Shown here: in pieces, positions 1 to 11,556 of the stretch
Numbering within the stretch: position 1 is the stretch's first letter
How the letters are laid out: every line of letters begins with the position of its first letter
Source of the DNA: Apis mellifera
Taxonomy: Eukaryota > Arthropoda > Insecta > Hymenoptera > Apidae
Reading direction: 5' to 3'
Assembly: GCF_003254395.2 (NCBI RefSeq)
Contig: NC_037645.1
Span: 3,773,406 to 3,837,405, forward strand
Length of the DNA: 64,000 nt
Translations under genes and position numbers: made by a program
The notes under the pieces: generated by a model
Told to the model about the DNA's origin: nothing
The model's database searches: none
Seen by the model: only the letters and a program-made list of their open reading frames with translations

Positions 1-290
1 CTTTTCACGTCATATTGTCTGCTTATTGCGGGAACTTTAATTACAACTTCAAACAAGTGGAAAGAAGAGATGCGCTTATTTATACTGTTTCAGAAGCTAT
101 GAATTTATTACATATTGGTCGCCACGCTCATCAGACACAAAATCAATTCATGACCCAAATGATTGTGCGCCTCTTCTGTTATTATTTCATCAACAACTTG
201 ATTAAGGAATTCATTTGAACTAATGATTCCGTAGCTTGCCAACGTGCAATTTGAAAGAAATCAAAGACAGTTCCATCGAGTTTACAAATG
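1..290. other. Left-edge island with short open frames, no gene assigned
   Basis: This stretch is less A+T-rich than what follows it. A + strand frame is open from the window edge to a TGA ending at 218, and on the - strand two overlapping frames of about 40 codons are open. None has a clear splice acceptor, and none matches a family I know. It could be the terminal exon of a gene lying to the left, a decayed coding fragment, or conserved noncoding DNA. Confidence 0.2.
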
Positions 291-1369
291 CGATAATAAT
301 AATATAATAATAATAAAGTTGAGTACAAAGAGAATATTGTATAGAAAAAAATTTTATATATAAAATATAAAATATATCTAAAATAATACTTTCATATTGT
401 ATATCTATATATATTTTATATAAGAAATATAAAATTTTTTAACAAATATATAGTAGATATAAACATAACCTATATTATTCTTATTATATATGTAATATAG
501 TAAGAAATAATCAAAACAGTAAAATCAATAGTTTCAATGGATTCTATTAACATTTTTACATTACAATAGATTTCATGATATGTACAGAGAAAGTTTTCCA
601 TGTATTGTAAGATATTGGATTTAATTGCAAATTCTGGTTATCCGGTTAATTGTACATGTCGCTTTCACATATTTTGCATTTGAAAATTTCTTTATTGAAT
701 TGAGCTAAGATGATTAATTTTATCAATTAATAAATTTATTTCATTATATTCGAAAGATTTATTTTCTATATCTTATATTATTCTATTATTACTTATTATT
801 TTATATCAAAATAAATAATTTTTTAAAGGAAAAGTCAATTTAAAATCAAAAATAAATAAAACAATAAATAATATATTATTTAATAATAAAGATTTTCATA
901 AGAAACAAAAAAAAACAAGAAAACTATCATATCATATTAATAATAAAAAAAATTTGCATTTATTTGAATTTTTAGTAATTCCAATCTATTAAATACTAAA
1001 TTAAATATTTTCTTAATAAAATACTCTGTATTATTTAAGATTATAATCTGTTGTATTTTTTTTTTAAACTATACATTCAAATAATGAAAATTATACTAAT
1101 GAAAGTCTCATTTTTTTTGTTCCTTATAATAATAAAATGACAATTATATATAATGGAAATTATTTTTACAAAACTATTCATAAACGTTCTAAAATGAGAA
1201 AACAAACAAACATCTTTAAATCATGATTTCTCAACAAAATTATAATAATTATTGTAAATCATTCCCACAATGAAATTATTTTATTGATTCCGTTATTCGT
1301 TTTCTATTTCTTGTATTGCATAATTTAATAATTAAACTGGATCATGTAAATTTTAAATTGTATTTAAAT
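291..1369. other. A+T-rich spacer, no gene seen
   Basis: This is almost pure A+T sequence with short ATA/TAA runs (for example around 298-318). Stop codons are frequent in all frames. Nothing coding is supported. Confidence 0.6.
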
Positions 1370-1625
1370 TCACAGAAAAAATATATTCGCAGAATAATAG
1401 CGAAAGATAATGCCGCGGAATGAAGATATAGCGGGTAGAGCACGTTTACATTGCTCCGTGGTCCATAACTGAAACCAGACTACGCAGCAAGAAACAGGTA
1501 GGTACGTTAACTGAATGTGTCTTTCTCGAAAGAGGATCTCCGCGTTTCTTCCGTGGTTGGATGAATAGAAGAAAAACTTTCTGAATCTCACCGTTTACAT
1601 TGTCTAATAATAAATAGTATGCACA
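1370..1625. other. GC-richer island with splice-like borders
   Basis: About 250 bp stand out from the surrounding A+T. On the + strand an acceptor-like TTCACAG ends near 1375 and a donor-like CAG|GTAGGT lies near 1496-1503. The enclosed stretch has only a 20-codon frame (starting ATGCCGCGG), so a noncoding or UTR exon is more plausible than a coding one. On the - strand a 73-codon frame is open but resembles nothing known. A conserved regulatory element is the alternative. Confidence 0.2.
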
Positions 1626-2029
1626 TGTCTATTTCTATCTAACGAATGAACGTTTCGAGAATCGATACATTCTTTACGTGTGTGCAAAATTATATAACCT
1701 ATATATATATATCAACATTAAAATTAAATTAAAAAAAAAAAAGAAAAATGTTAGGCAAGAAATAAATTTAACTTAACGAATAATTTAACTTAAGAATCAA
1801 TCACTTTCAGTCATTTTCGATTAATTTACTAATGTTAGCTGAAAACATCGAAAAGACGATCAATTGTAAGGTTAAGTTTCTCAATTATATCGATTTAAAT
1901 ACTCAATAGAGATATATGAGTATTTAATTTCGAATATTTATATTTGAATAATTTTTACCTAACTAATTATCTTAGAAATACCTGAATATACTAGATCTCA
2001 AATATTTTGTTCGAAATAATAGTCTTAAG

Positions 2030-2345
2030 TTCTAGTGGTCGTCAATGATTCTATGCGCATTATATCGCGTTAAATTAATCTGGTTAGAATAAAAGCTGGT
2101 AGCGAAGCGTTACAAATAGAACATTTCTTCCAATCTACATTGTTTGCGAATTGTTAATTATTAACTAAGAGATTGTCTCAATTATGCGCCAGTACATTGA
2201 CCTATTCGTTTGCAATGTCGTGACGGTGAAAACTATAGTTTATCGAACATGGACGGTAAGAAATCGATCGAACAACGTACTTAGTATATGTTGCGTTCAC
2301 GTGCGAGCATAGTCTAGACAGTCAGTTGCTATGTTTTATGATCAC
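2030..2345. other. GC-richer noncoding island
   Basis: About 300 bp of balanced composition lie inside an A+T desert. They contain several CpGs and a + strand ATGGACG directly followed by a consensus donor GTAAGA near 2250-2262. That could mark a tiny first coding exon, but no downstream exon can be tied to it. It may equally be a regulatory element. Confidence 0.2.
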
Positions 2346-4688
2346 CTTATGCCAAAATCCTATTTCAAGAATATAACAACTGCATGGACACCGTACATAT
2401 ATCCTTTTATGACTTACATAAAATTTATTCCATGATATTATTCCTCTTTCCATAGATAATGCTTTTGTTTTGAAAATATATCCTCATAATTTTGGGAAAT
2501 TTGAAGAAACAATACTATTATAAAGTAAAGTTGCATATAAAATTTTGTATTGTAAAATAAAAAAATATTTTTCTATACTATTTTAATTTTATTAAAATAC
2601 TAAAATTAAAATATTAAAATTTTTATTAATATTTATTTTTTTTAATAAAAAGATCGATATTAAAAAATATTTTCATTTTATTATTTTTACATTTAAATAT
2701 ATATAAATTAAATTAAAAGCAAATATATGAAATATATTAAAATATATTAATCTATTAAAATATAGTAATTTCTTAATGCAAGTGAGCATCGTGTCTATCA
2801 ACCTTATTTCCTTTATTTGCTATATTTAGCTATTTTAACTTTCGTTACAGCATCCTCGACTCGTGCATAACTTATGACTGGTTTTCATTGGTTTGAAAAT
2901 TAGTCGTGAAAATTAGTGAAAATCATAAATCGGAGAAAAATAGTAATAATAATAATAAGATAATAGTAAGAAATCGATATGATGAAATAAAATTGTTGAA
3001 TAAGATAAAATAAAATAATTGTAATATTCTTAGAATAATATTAAATTGTAAAAGCTATCAATTTTTCAATTTCTAAAACATACTATCGTATAACACTGAA
3101 GGAATTTTATTTTTTTTACTTAACTATTGATTTTACTATTTTATATTGGTTTCTAAATTTTGTTCAAAAAAAATAATTTGATAATAAAAATAATATTAAA
3201 AATCAAGAAAAGACGAAAAAAAATAATTAAATAATAAAGTACATCAAATAATAAAATATTATAATATTTTCAATCAATATAAATATAGAAAATAGATATC
3301 TAATAAATATAAAATAAATATTTTCAATAATTTAAATAGTTATTTGTGAATATATATTTAGAAAAATTTTGTGCGTAGAATATTTTAAAATGTTATTATC
3401 AATTTATTATTATTAAATAATATAGAAATGTTTATTATTACGAAATATTATTACAAAATAAAATTTAATCCATTTTTCATGAAAGCATTCAAGATTTTTA
3501 GTTTATTATTTTATAGGAATATTCAAAGCAACATTTAATAGGTAAAGTATTTTTATATACAAATTCAATTATAGCTAAAGCAACACATAAAATCAAAAAG
3601 ACACTACGTAATTCATGAAAGTAACCAACTTTTTCAATATTTTTTTATATAATTTTTATAAATAAAACAGCTATTTCTATTAATAAAAACTATAAATCAT
3701 CGCAGTTTTCGAAAATAATACTTAATTTTCTTAATATTTCGATAGTTTAGAAGATAAAAATTTCTAATAAAAATTATATATATATTCATCTGAAAGTACT
3801 TACTTTATAGACAGCAGTCCAGAGATTTTTCAAGTCACCGACCTTTGTATATATGTACCTATGTTACATCAAATCATTTTCTGTTTTGAACACCGACAAA
3901 GAATGTTTTTCATTTTACACGTAGTTCTACACAGTAAAGATATTAAATTTTTCACATATAAATTTCTTCTTACTACGAAACAAAAAAGAAAAATTGTTGG
4001 ATAAAAATAATATTAACAAGAAACGAGAAACGTATACAAGAGATCTGTCTCCTACCGTTGTCGTTCGAAAACTCATGGTGCGAGCTTGATGCGATCGTGT
4101 GCTCTTCCCCCACTCCAACGAAGTTAATCGTAGTAGAGAAACCCCTTGTGTTGTTCGTATTTCGAACCTGCTCTTCATATATAAACGAATACACGTGTAC
4201 TTATATACACTAGCATTCAGAAGTTGAATATGTCTTATTACTAAAGAATTTTTAAATTTCTTTCTTAGGATTAATACTTTAATTTTTTATGCATTTTATA
4301 ATCTTTTATTATTCTGTATTTTTTAAATTTCTTAAAATATTCTTTGATTTTATATCACGTTCAAAAATATATTTTTTTGTATGCTGAAACTTTTGATAGA
4401 TAGTGTATGTAGGTACATGTGTACACAATTTCAAACGGAACATAGTCATTAGATATTCACGAATCGTATATACGACATAGAACAGGTACTCTAAGTTTTT
4501 GTATAAAAATTTTGCTTTTTCATTATTATAAATGAATAATATAAATTAAACTATTAAAAATGTATTATTGAGAAATTTAATGAAACACAATATAAATTAT
4601 ATCATAGTTATTTGTAAAATTATATTATAATATCACACATAATAAATATAGAAATATTATTATATTATAATAATAATAATTATTATAT

Positions 4689-4820
4689 TATATCGATATA
4701 TAATAATTATATATATCGATATAATTTAATCTATTATATTATATTGTATTATATCGATATATAATATATATCGATATATAATAATTATATATATCGATAT
4801 AATTACATTATATCGATATA
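4689..4820. repeat. Array of ATCGAT-centred palindromes
   Basis: The 12-bp perfect palindrome TATATCGATATA occurs six times, starting at 4689, 4712, 4750, 4767, 4790 and 4809. A segment of about 38 bp holding two of the palindromes is directly repeated with a 78-bp period (4689-4726 and 4767-4804). The array can form several alternative hairpins. It is surrounded by ordinary A+T sequence. Confidence 0.8.
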
Positions 4821-5461
4821 TTATTATTATTAATTACTAATTTACTTTAATTAATTTTTAATAATTTTTAGAAATTTTTAAAAATAAATATTTATTTTAA
4901 TAATGAATATCTTATTTAAAATTTATAATTAATTCAATGTTTATGTAATTTTTTCAAAATTTTATATTTATTATAATTTAAAACTTATATTGATTATTGA
5001 TAATCAAATAATAATATATTAAATTTAAAACTATTACAAATATTGTCAAAGATCATATAATTACGTAATACAGAATTATCAAAAAATTCGTAATGATTAT
5101 TGCTATGCCAGTAAGAAGTCTAGATTATACGAAAGAATATATGTATATATAGTATTGCATTACACGAATATGCACATATATAATAAATATACAGTAGGTA
5201 AATATTGCATTACACACATACATATACTACAACTGATTTTATCTAATAATGCAATCTTCGTAATCGCGATTTTATTTTTCTGAAAAATATCAAATCTGTA
5301 TACTTTTACAATCACATTTAAAAAAACATTTAATATTTATAACTTATATAAAAATAATGTATAAATAAATATACAGTGATAATTCTTTTTTCATTTTTTT
5401 AATATGTAGATAATTTTTCTGTACAATTTTCTTATAGAAAATATATTTTAATGATGTAATT

Positions 5462-5720
5462 TTATGGTCTACTGTACTTGCTTGAAATGATTTTTCGGGT
5501 GACGTATAATTTTCCATGTCCTTTCATGCTTGGTTTCCTTTTACAATGAAAAGGATCTTTTATTGCTCTCCCTCTCTTTTGGTTACCCTCCTTCGATATG
5601 CGGGGTTTGTTCTGCAACACACTTTCATGAATAAAGTATATAACATGACAGACGAGAGGCAACTGTATTAGAATAGAAGGCGGGACCTTAGGGCGCCTCA
5701 CGCAACAGCTTTACACGTAA
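5462..5720. other. GC-richer island, possible UTR exon or promoter
   Basis: The island contains a TATA-like stretch near 5635-5642. A short region rich in CG and GGCGCC follows, ending in a consensus + strand donor CAC|GTAAGTAT near 5715-5724. An upstream noncoding exon of the TMED7-like gene about 1 kb downstream would fit, but this is not demonstrated. A 79-codon - strand frame covers the island and resembles no known protein. Confidence 0.22.
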
Positions 5721-6540
5721 GTATACATGTTTGTTTGCAATCTTTTCTATCTGATTATTTTAAAAAATTGTAAATCATTCTATATTATATGTGACTAAAA
5801 CTAATTTATAAAAATAAAAATTATAATTTTTTAATACAAAAATTAAATATATTTTTTATAAAATTTTTATATTAAATTCTATTTATATATTTTATTAATT
5901 TTTTAATTTTATTTCATATTTTCAAATTTCTTGATTTTTAATAAATATGAAATAGTTTAATTATAATTGTTATATTTTAAGAAATTTATTTAATTCATCA
6001 ATAAGATATTTATTTCTTATTCTATTCATTTATTTTAATAAAAAAGTATTGAAAAATTGAATTCTAAAATAATTTCTGATTTTTAGAATTATGTAATATA
6101 CACAGTGGAAATTATTCCTTTAATTTATCCATATTCTTTAAATTCATGGATAATTAAAGTATAATTTATAAATATTATACTAATACATAAATTATATCAC
6201 AAAGTTATATGTTAATTATATTATTTTTTTACATCTTTAAAATTATACCTTAATCATATCAATAATAAATATATCATCAATCAATAATCAATAATTAAAA
6301 AGTAACATTCTTGCTTTACACCATTTTTAAAAAAAAAATTATTATATTTATTATAGTCATATTTCTTCTATAATTTAATTTTTTATTCAATTTGTATTTT
6401 CAAATATTGATAATGATATTTAAAAAACGTTTTATCTATATTTATAAAGATTTTCGTATTTCTTGTATATCTCTTTTTTTATTTAATAAATTTATTTTGA
6501 ATTTTTTAAAACATATTTAATGTGAAAACATTCTTTAAAA
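5721..6540. other. A+T-rich spacer, no gene seen
   Basis: Low-complexity A+T sequence with dense stops in all frames. Confidence 0.6.
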
Positions 6541-6736
6541 TCTGACGTCGTCGCAGTCAATTCCGTTTTAGTGGCGCTTCTGTCGTATTAACATGAGTAG
6601 TATCCGGCCACGTTAAAATAGCTTGTTTGGTTATAATATTAGCGGCGACTTTGATCAATTAATTAAATATTGTGTTTTGCAATCTTTCTCAAACTTAAAT
6701 GTGAATAAGCTGCAAGAAATAGGAATTTAACGAAGA
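6541..6736 (+). promoter_or_regulatory. 5' flank and 5'UTR of the TMED7-like gene
   Basis: Composition rises sharply here (TGACGTCGTCGCAG near 6542, and a GTGGCGCTTC and GGCCACG stretch up to 6615) in front of the start codon at 6737. An in-frame TAA at 6728-6730 bounds the open frame just before that ATG. The CRE-like TGACGTC at the left border is a plausible regulatory site. No clear TATA box is seen. The transcription start is not determined. Confidence 0.4.
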
Positions 6737-7602
6737 ATGGACTACTGGTCGATTTGCTTGCTATTTATTTCGCTATTTGGTACGATATTACGTACTGGTG
6801 GTGTCGAGCTATCCTTTGAACTACCTGACAATGCGAAACAATGTTTTTATCAGGATATTGAAAAAAATGCGACAGCATTATTTGAATTTCAGGTACATAA
6901 ATATTAATATAATTTTATTAAATGAAAATTTTTTCAATAGTTACAAATATGTAAAAAATTAATTTACTGTAATATAATAACCATATTTATAATTATTATC
7001 AACTTAATATTGAAAATCAATATGTTTAAAAAAATTAAATATATTTTTTTAAAAATAAATGTTTTTTTAGGTTGTGACAGGTGGACAATATGATGTAGAT
7101 GTAATTTTGGAAGCACCAAATAAAGAGATTATCTATAAACAAATAAAAACGCAATTTGATTCACATCAATTTACAGCATCTATGACAGGAGCATATAAAG
7201 CTTGTTTTAGCAATGAATTTTCAACTTTTTCACATAAACTTGTTTATATGGATTTCAGAGTAGGTGATCAATCATCACTTGGAGAACATGTAACTGTTAT
7301 GACTCAGGTAATATAAATTATTTTTATATTTTTTAATAAAATTAAATAAATTTAAAATGTAATAAATATTATATTAATATTTCTAGATGGAATCTTCTGC
7401 TCAAACAGTACACAAGAATCTAAATAGCATTTTAGATTATCAAACACATCATCGATTGAGAGAAGCACAAGGTCGTAAACGTGCAGAAGATTTGAATACA
7501 CGTGTACTCTTATGGTCCGTTATGGAAACTATTACAATCTTAGTTATATCTGTGGGTCAGGTGTATATCTTAAGGACCTTTTTCACAGAGAGAAAACGTT
7601 AA
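6737..7602 (+). CDS. TMED7: Transmembrane emp24 domain protein, p24 gamma class (TMED7/TMED3-like)
   Basis: Type I membrane protein of the p24 family. Such proteins cycle between ER and Golgi in COPII/COPI vesicles and help sort cargo, including GPI-anchored proteins. The coding sequence joins 6737-6892, 7071-7307 and 7387-7602, all phase 0, giving 202 aa, the usual family length. Residues 1 to about 22 form a signal peptide. The GOLD domain follows, opening with the family-typical ELPDNAKQCFY; Cys36 and Cys97 would form its disulfide, and N44 is a possible N-glycosylation site. Residues of about 132-170 are the coiled-coil region with RLREAQGR and RAEDLNTRV, both hallmarks of TMED3/7. One membrane span covers about 172-194. 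The short cytosolic tail has an FF pair (196-197, COPII) and ends in basic residues (COPI). The start is fixed by an in-frame TAA three codons upstream. It is closest to the gamma class (Drosophila p24-1) as judged by motif memory. Confidence 0.95.
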
Positions 7603-8053
7603 TAATGTTTATTAGTGTATTTGCGAATAATAATACTTTTTTTATTCGCAAATTAAACAATTTATCCATCAAGTGAATGTGAAACATCATCATACTTAAT
7701 ATTTCACAAGTTCCACCAGTTATGGTGCCATGTTAAACTGGGCCAGTTGTGTATTATGTCCATATTTATTTTGGACTTGGAAATATAATTTCAAACAGAT
7801 GGAATAATGTAGCAGCAGAAACTTGAAGTTTACTAAATTATGAGGATGTTGTGTATGCGCGTTTATGTGTGAATAATTTGAATATTAAGTTATAAAAGTT
7901 AGAACTTTTTAATAAGTACTTGCTCTAATATAAGCATTAATAAGAAATGTGGAAATAATTGAACTATCTTCTAATAGTAAATCTTTATGTTATAACTGTA
8001 TTTTGGCATTGACAGTGTAACATTGCCATGAGAGACATTTTTCTTACTGTAAT

Positions 8054-8059
8054 AATAAA
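8054..8059 (+). terminator. Polyadenylation signal of the TMED7-like gene
   Basis: This canonical AATAAA lies about 450 nt past the stop codon at 7602. The 3'UTR before it has mixed composition, and A+T-rich spacer resumes soon after. Earlier weak variants are possible, so this is the best candidate rather than a proven site. Confidence 0.45.
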
Positions 8060-8917
8060 TTAGAATATTTGCGCGTATGTATGTGTTACTTTCTATAATT
8101 ATTTTTCCCATCTTATTTTTGATTGATACTTAGATATTAATATAATTGTTACACATATATTTAATATATTGTATTTATGTACGTATATAAATATTTTACT
8201 TAATGTATATTGATTAAAAAATAAAAAATATTTGAAATTTGCATTTTCTATAATTAAAAAAATATGTATAATAAACATTTTTAGAAATGTAATAACAAAT
8301 TTTATTTTATTATATAATATATATTATATTTTTTATAAAACCATAAAAATTTATATAATGCATTCTCTGTAAATATTTTAAAAATAAAATAATATATGAA
8401 ATTTTTTATTCGATACTTTTTTTGGAGAAAATTAATCATTACGCATAAAATTAATAATAAATAAATATCTACATCATACATGTTATTAATTCTATTTATA
8501 TTGGCTGCTATTTATAAATATTGACATATTGATATAATGGTGAAAAATATTTATCCGATAACGAAAACGATATTTTACGTCATAAAAAAATTAAAAAACA
8601 GAATTTACAACAATTTGTTTTATTATTTAAAATATTAACATTATTATTATTATTATTAATTGATTATTAAAATATATATAATATATTAAAAATATATATA
8701 ATATATATATTTTTATACAATAATATAAGTGATTTAAATTTTATTTTTACGGAAATACGTAATGCAAGTATTCTTGAGATTGCCGGTAGAGCAATTTATC
8801 TATATATTTAATTTTATATGGTGATAGTAAAAACACAAATAAGAAACAACAGCTGTTATAACCTGTCAAGAAAAAGACGTAAATAAATTTTATCAAAATT
8901 GTATAAAATTTCATATC
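8060..8917. other. Short intergenic region between TMED7-like and CDK5RAP3
   Basis: A+T-rich spacer of about 0.85 kb containing a TACGTCA (CRE-like) near 8576 and a TTA run near 8640-8657. It must contain the CDK5RAP3 promoter, since that gene's start codon is at 8918. No further coding signal is supported. Confidence 0.5.
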
Positions 8918-11235
8918 ATGGAGGTAAATTTTTAAATTTTTGAATATCAAGTCTTATATTTATCTTTATAAATTATCAAAAATCTTTTATTTTATTGAAT
9001 ATTGTATTTATTTAATGCTAATAAAAATATTATATTTACTTACGTATATTTTTAATTTATACAATTTAAATTTCAATTAATGCTATATTTTTTTAGGAAC
9101 AAGATATTCCTATTGATATTAATAGTGGGAAATTATTAGAATGGTTAATTAATAGAAGACATTGCACTAAAGATTGGCATGTAATGGTTTTACCAATTAG
9201 AGAAAAAATTAATAATGCAATACAAGATATGCCTATTCATGAAGGCATTGCAAAATTATTATCTGGTTCATGTATGTTTAATTATTATTTTATTATATTT
9301 ATATATATAATTTATATATAATTTAACAATTTATAATTTAATTTATATTTATATTTTTTTCAGATATCAATTATTTTCATTGCTTGAAAATAGTAGAAAT
9401 TTTAAAAGAAACTGAAGCTGATACAAAAAATGTATTTGGCAGATATGGTTCACAAAGAATGAAAGATTGGCAAGAAATATTACGTTTATATGAAAAAGAT
9501 AACATATATCTTGCAGAAGTTGCACAAATACTTATAAGAAATGTTAATTATGAAATTCCAAGTACTAAAAAACAAATTCAAAAACTAGAACAAATACAAA
9601 TTGTAGGTATTTATTATTATTTGTATTTTTATTAATTATTATTTATTATTACATTTATTATTACATTACATATTTATTTACATTTATTATTACATTTTTA
9701 TAAGTAACAAATTTTTTTAATAGGAATTAGAAAAAAAAGAAGCCGACTATAAAAAATCAGAAAATATTGCTAGATCAGAATTTAATTTACTTTGTAAGCA
9801 GTTAGGTATTTCTGGAGAACAAATAAAACTGGAATTAACTGAGAAAGTAAAAGAACTTCCAGAAATTTATGAAAAAATTGCCAAAAAAATAAAATCATTA
9901 GAGAAAGTTGTAGAATTTTATTGTGCTTTTGTTAATTATACTCTTGGTAGACAGCATGATGGTGGTTGTGTTCCTATGATAAAATATATAATTGGTATGT
10001 TAAATTATTTAAAAAGAAATATATATATATATTGTTATACATCCTATATTATAAATTAATTAGATAAAGGAAATACTACAACATATGAATGGATTTATGG
10101 AGAAGCTCCACTATCAGTTAATGAACCACCTTTAAATATAAGTTTAAATAATGATGATTTAGAGAATAAGAAAATTGAAGATATTGATAACATTGTAAGT
10201 AACATTAATAATATTATAAAATATATGAATAATTATAAATCTTTTCTTAATATTTTCATAAATTCAGGGAATTGATTTTGGAAAAATTGATATAAACAGT
10301 GACATAAATTTTGAAGATATAATGTTAGAAGTTGGGGGTGAAATTGATTGGGGTGATGAAAATATAGATGAGGCTATAGAAGATGAAAATATAGATTATA
10401 ATATTTCTTTAGAAGAATCTGGTATAGTTGTAGAAGCAGCTGGTCATGAAGGTGGAATTGCTACTGGTAGTAAAGCATATAGTATTCTTGACAATCCATC
10501 AACTAGAAATGATTTTATTAATCAATTATTTGAAGTATGTAAATTTTGTATTTTTCTTGATTAATGTATATTCTAAACTATTTTCTAAATTATTATTATT
10601 TTTTTTTACAGTTGGAAGCTTTTCTTAAAGTACGTTTATATGAATTTAAAGGGGATGATAGTGTAAATTTTTTAAGTTTCAGTCAACTACAAGATTCAAC
10701 TTCTATTGTTCAGTATTCTACATTGGAAAATACTCAAAATATGTTAGATAATGTTCAAGTTGTTTTATCTGAAATTTTGGATACTAAAGTTCAACACTTA
10801 CACAATATTAAACATTCTGTAAGGTAAATAAAATAAATAAATAAATATTATATTATGTTTATATAATATTTTTACAAAAATAAGAATTTGCTTCACAGAT
10901 ATGTAGACGTTTTAACTTCATCATTGAAACAAAAATTAAGTTTAGTTGAAAAAATGATAATTTTACAAAAAAATGTAAAAGAAAAACGAGAAAATTCTAG
11001 TGAAGATATTAATTCTATTCGACCTTATCTTCAACTTCTTATACAAAGAACAAAGGAACTTCAAACAGAGGTATATTTGAAATAATATTCATTGCATACG
11101 AATATCTTATTATTATATTATTATATTATTAATGTATTATTATCTTTTTTATTTTGTTTATAGATCGAACAAGATATTTCAAAAAAATATAAAAACAGAA
11201 TTGTGCATTTAACTGGAAGTATAAATATGTTATAA
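8918..11235 (+). CDS. CDK5RAP3: CDK5RAP3 homologue (C53/LZAP), ufmylation and ER-phagy adaptor
   Basis: In animals this protein is a subunit of the UFL1-UFBP1 UFM1 ligase complex at the ER and a receptor linking stalled ribosomes and ER-phagy; it also has roles in checkpoint signalling. The model joins 8918-8923, 9097-9271, 9364-9602, 9724-9994, 10064-10194, 10268-10534, 10612-10823, 10899-11070 and 11164-11235, giving 514 aa against about 506 in human. All junctions are GT..AG and in frame. The first coding exon is only ATGGAG. The N-terminal half carries family-typical blocks: DINSGKLLEWL near residues 10-20, FGRYGSQRMKDWQEI at 85-99 and RNVNYEIPS near 119-127. The acidic linker (about 275-345) holds an IDWG motif at 300-303 and IDFG at 276-279; these motifs bind UFM1/ATG8 in other species. 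A C-terminal helical region ends in the conserved KTKEL-like segment. Introns are 69-173 nt. At the exon 3 donor, GTAGGT must be used; the GTATTT 4 nt downstream would introduce a stop. Confidence 0.95.
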
Positions 11236-11245
11236 ATAATTAAAA

Positions 11246-11257
11246 AATAAAAATAAA
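11246..11257 (+). terminator. Tandem polyadenylation signals of CDK5RAP3
   Basis: Two adjacent AATAAA hexamers (11246-11251 and 11252-11257) lie 10-20 nt after the stop codon, implying a 3'UTR of only about 30-50 nt. Confidence 0.6.
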
Positions 11258-11283
11258 CGAAATATATCAATTGTAAATAAGAT

Positions 11284-11289
11284 TTTATT
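11284..11289 (-). terminator. Possible polyadenylation signal of the phospholipase A2 gene
   Basis: On the - strand this reads AATAAA, about 270 nt past the PLA2 stop codon at 11557. Cleavage downstream of it would fall near the CDK5RAP3 3' end, so the two convergent transcripts would abut or overlap slightly. Nearer non-canonical signals cannot be excluded. Confidence 0.35.
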
Positions 11290-11556
11290 ACAAAATAAAA
11301 AAAATGAATAATATTATTTAATGATATGTGAAGAAATTATTATATTTTCTAATATCTTATTGATGTTTAATCCTTTGAAAAATGAAAACTAAAAAACTAT
11401 TTTGATATATATTATTTTGTTGATTTTATAAAAATTTCATAAAAATATTTGTACGTTTTGTAATAATGTTACAGTACTTACTGAAATATGTTTCTTATCT
11501 TTGGTATGAACACAATATTAATAATTAAGTACCGTTTCACAATTTTATGCCAATAA

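Larger units (their letters stand above)
1626..5461. other. A+T-rich intergenic DNA, no gene seen
   Basis: Mostly low-complexity A+T sequence. It is interrupted by a GC-richer island at about 2030-2345 and a palindrome array at 4689-4820, listed separately. A small mixed-composition patch at 4020-4200 has two overlapping - strand frames of 73-83 codons with no recognisable motif. Confidence 0.55.

Noticed and set aside
1..290. Possible frameshifted pseudogene on the - strand
   Set aside because: Two adjacent frames could be stitched by one shift, but there is no acceptor, no family match and no way to tell it from noncoding sequence. Kept only as an unassigned island.
8747..8950. 67-codon - strand frame rich in Phe, Leu and Tyr
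   Set aside because: It lies over the CDK5RAP3 promoter and first exon and reflects A+T-rich composition only.
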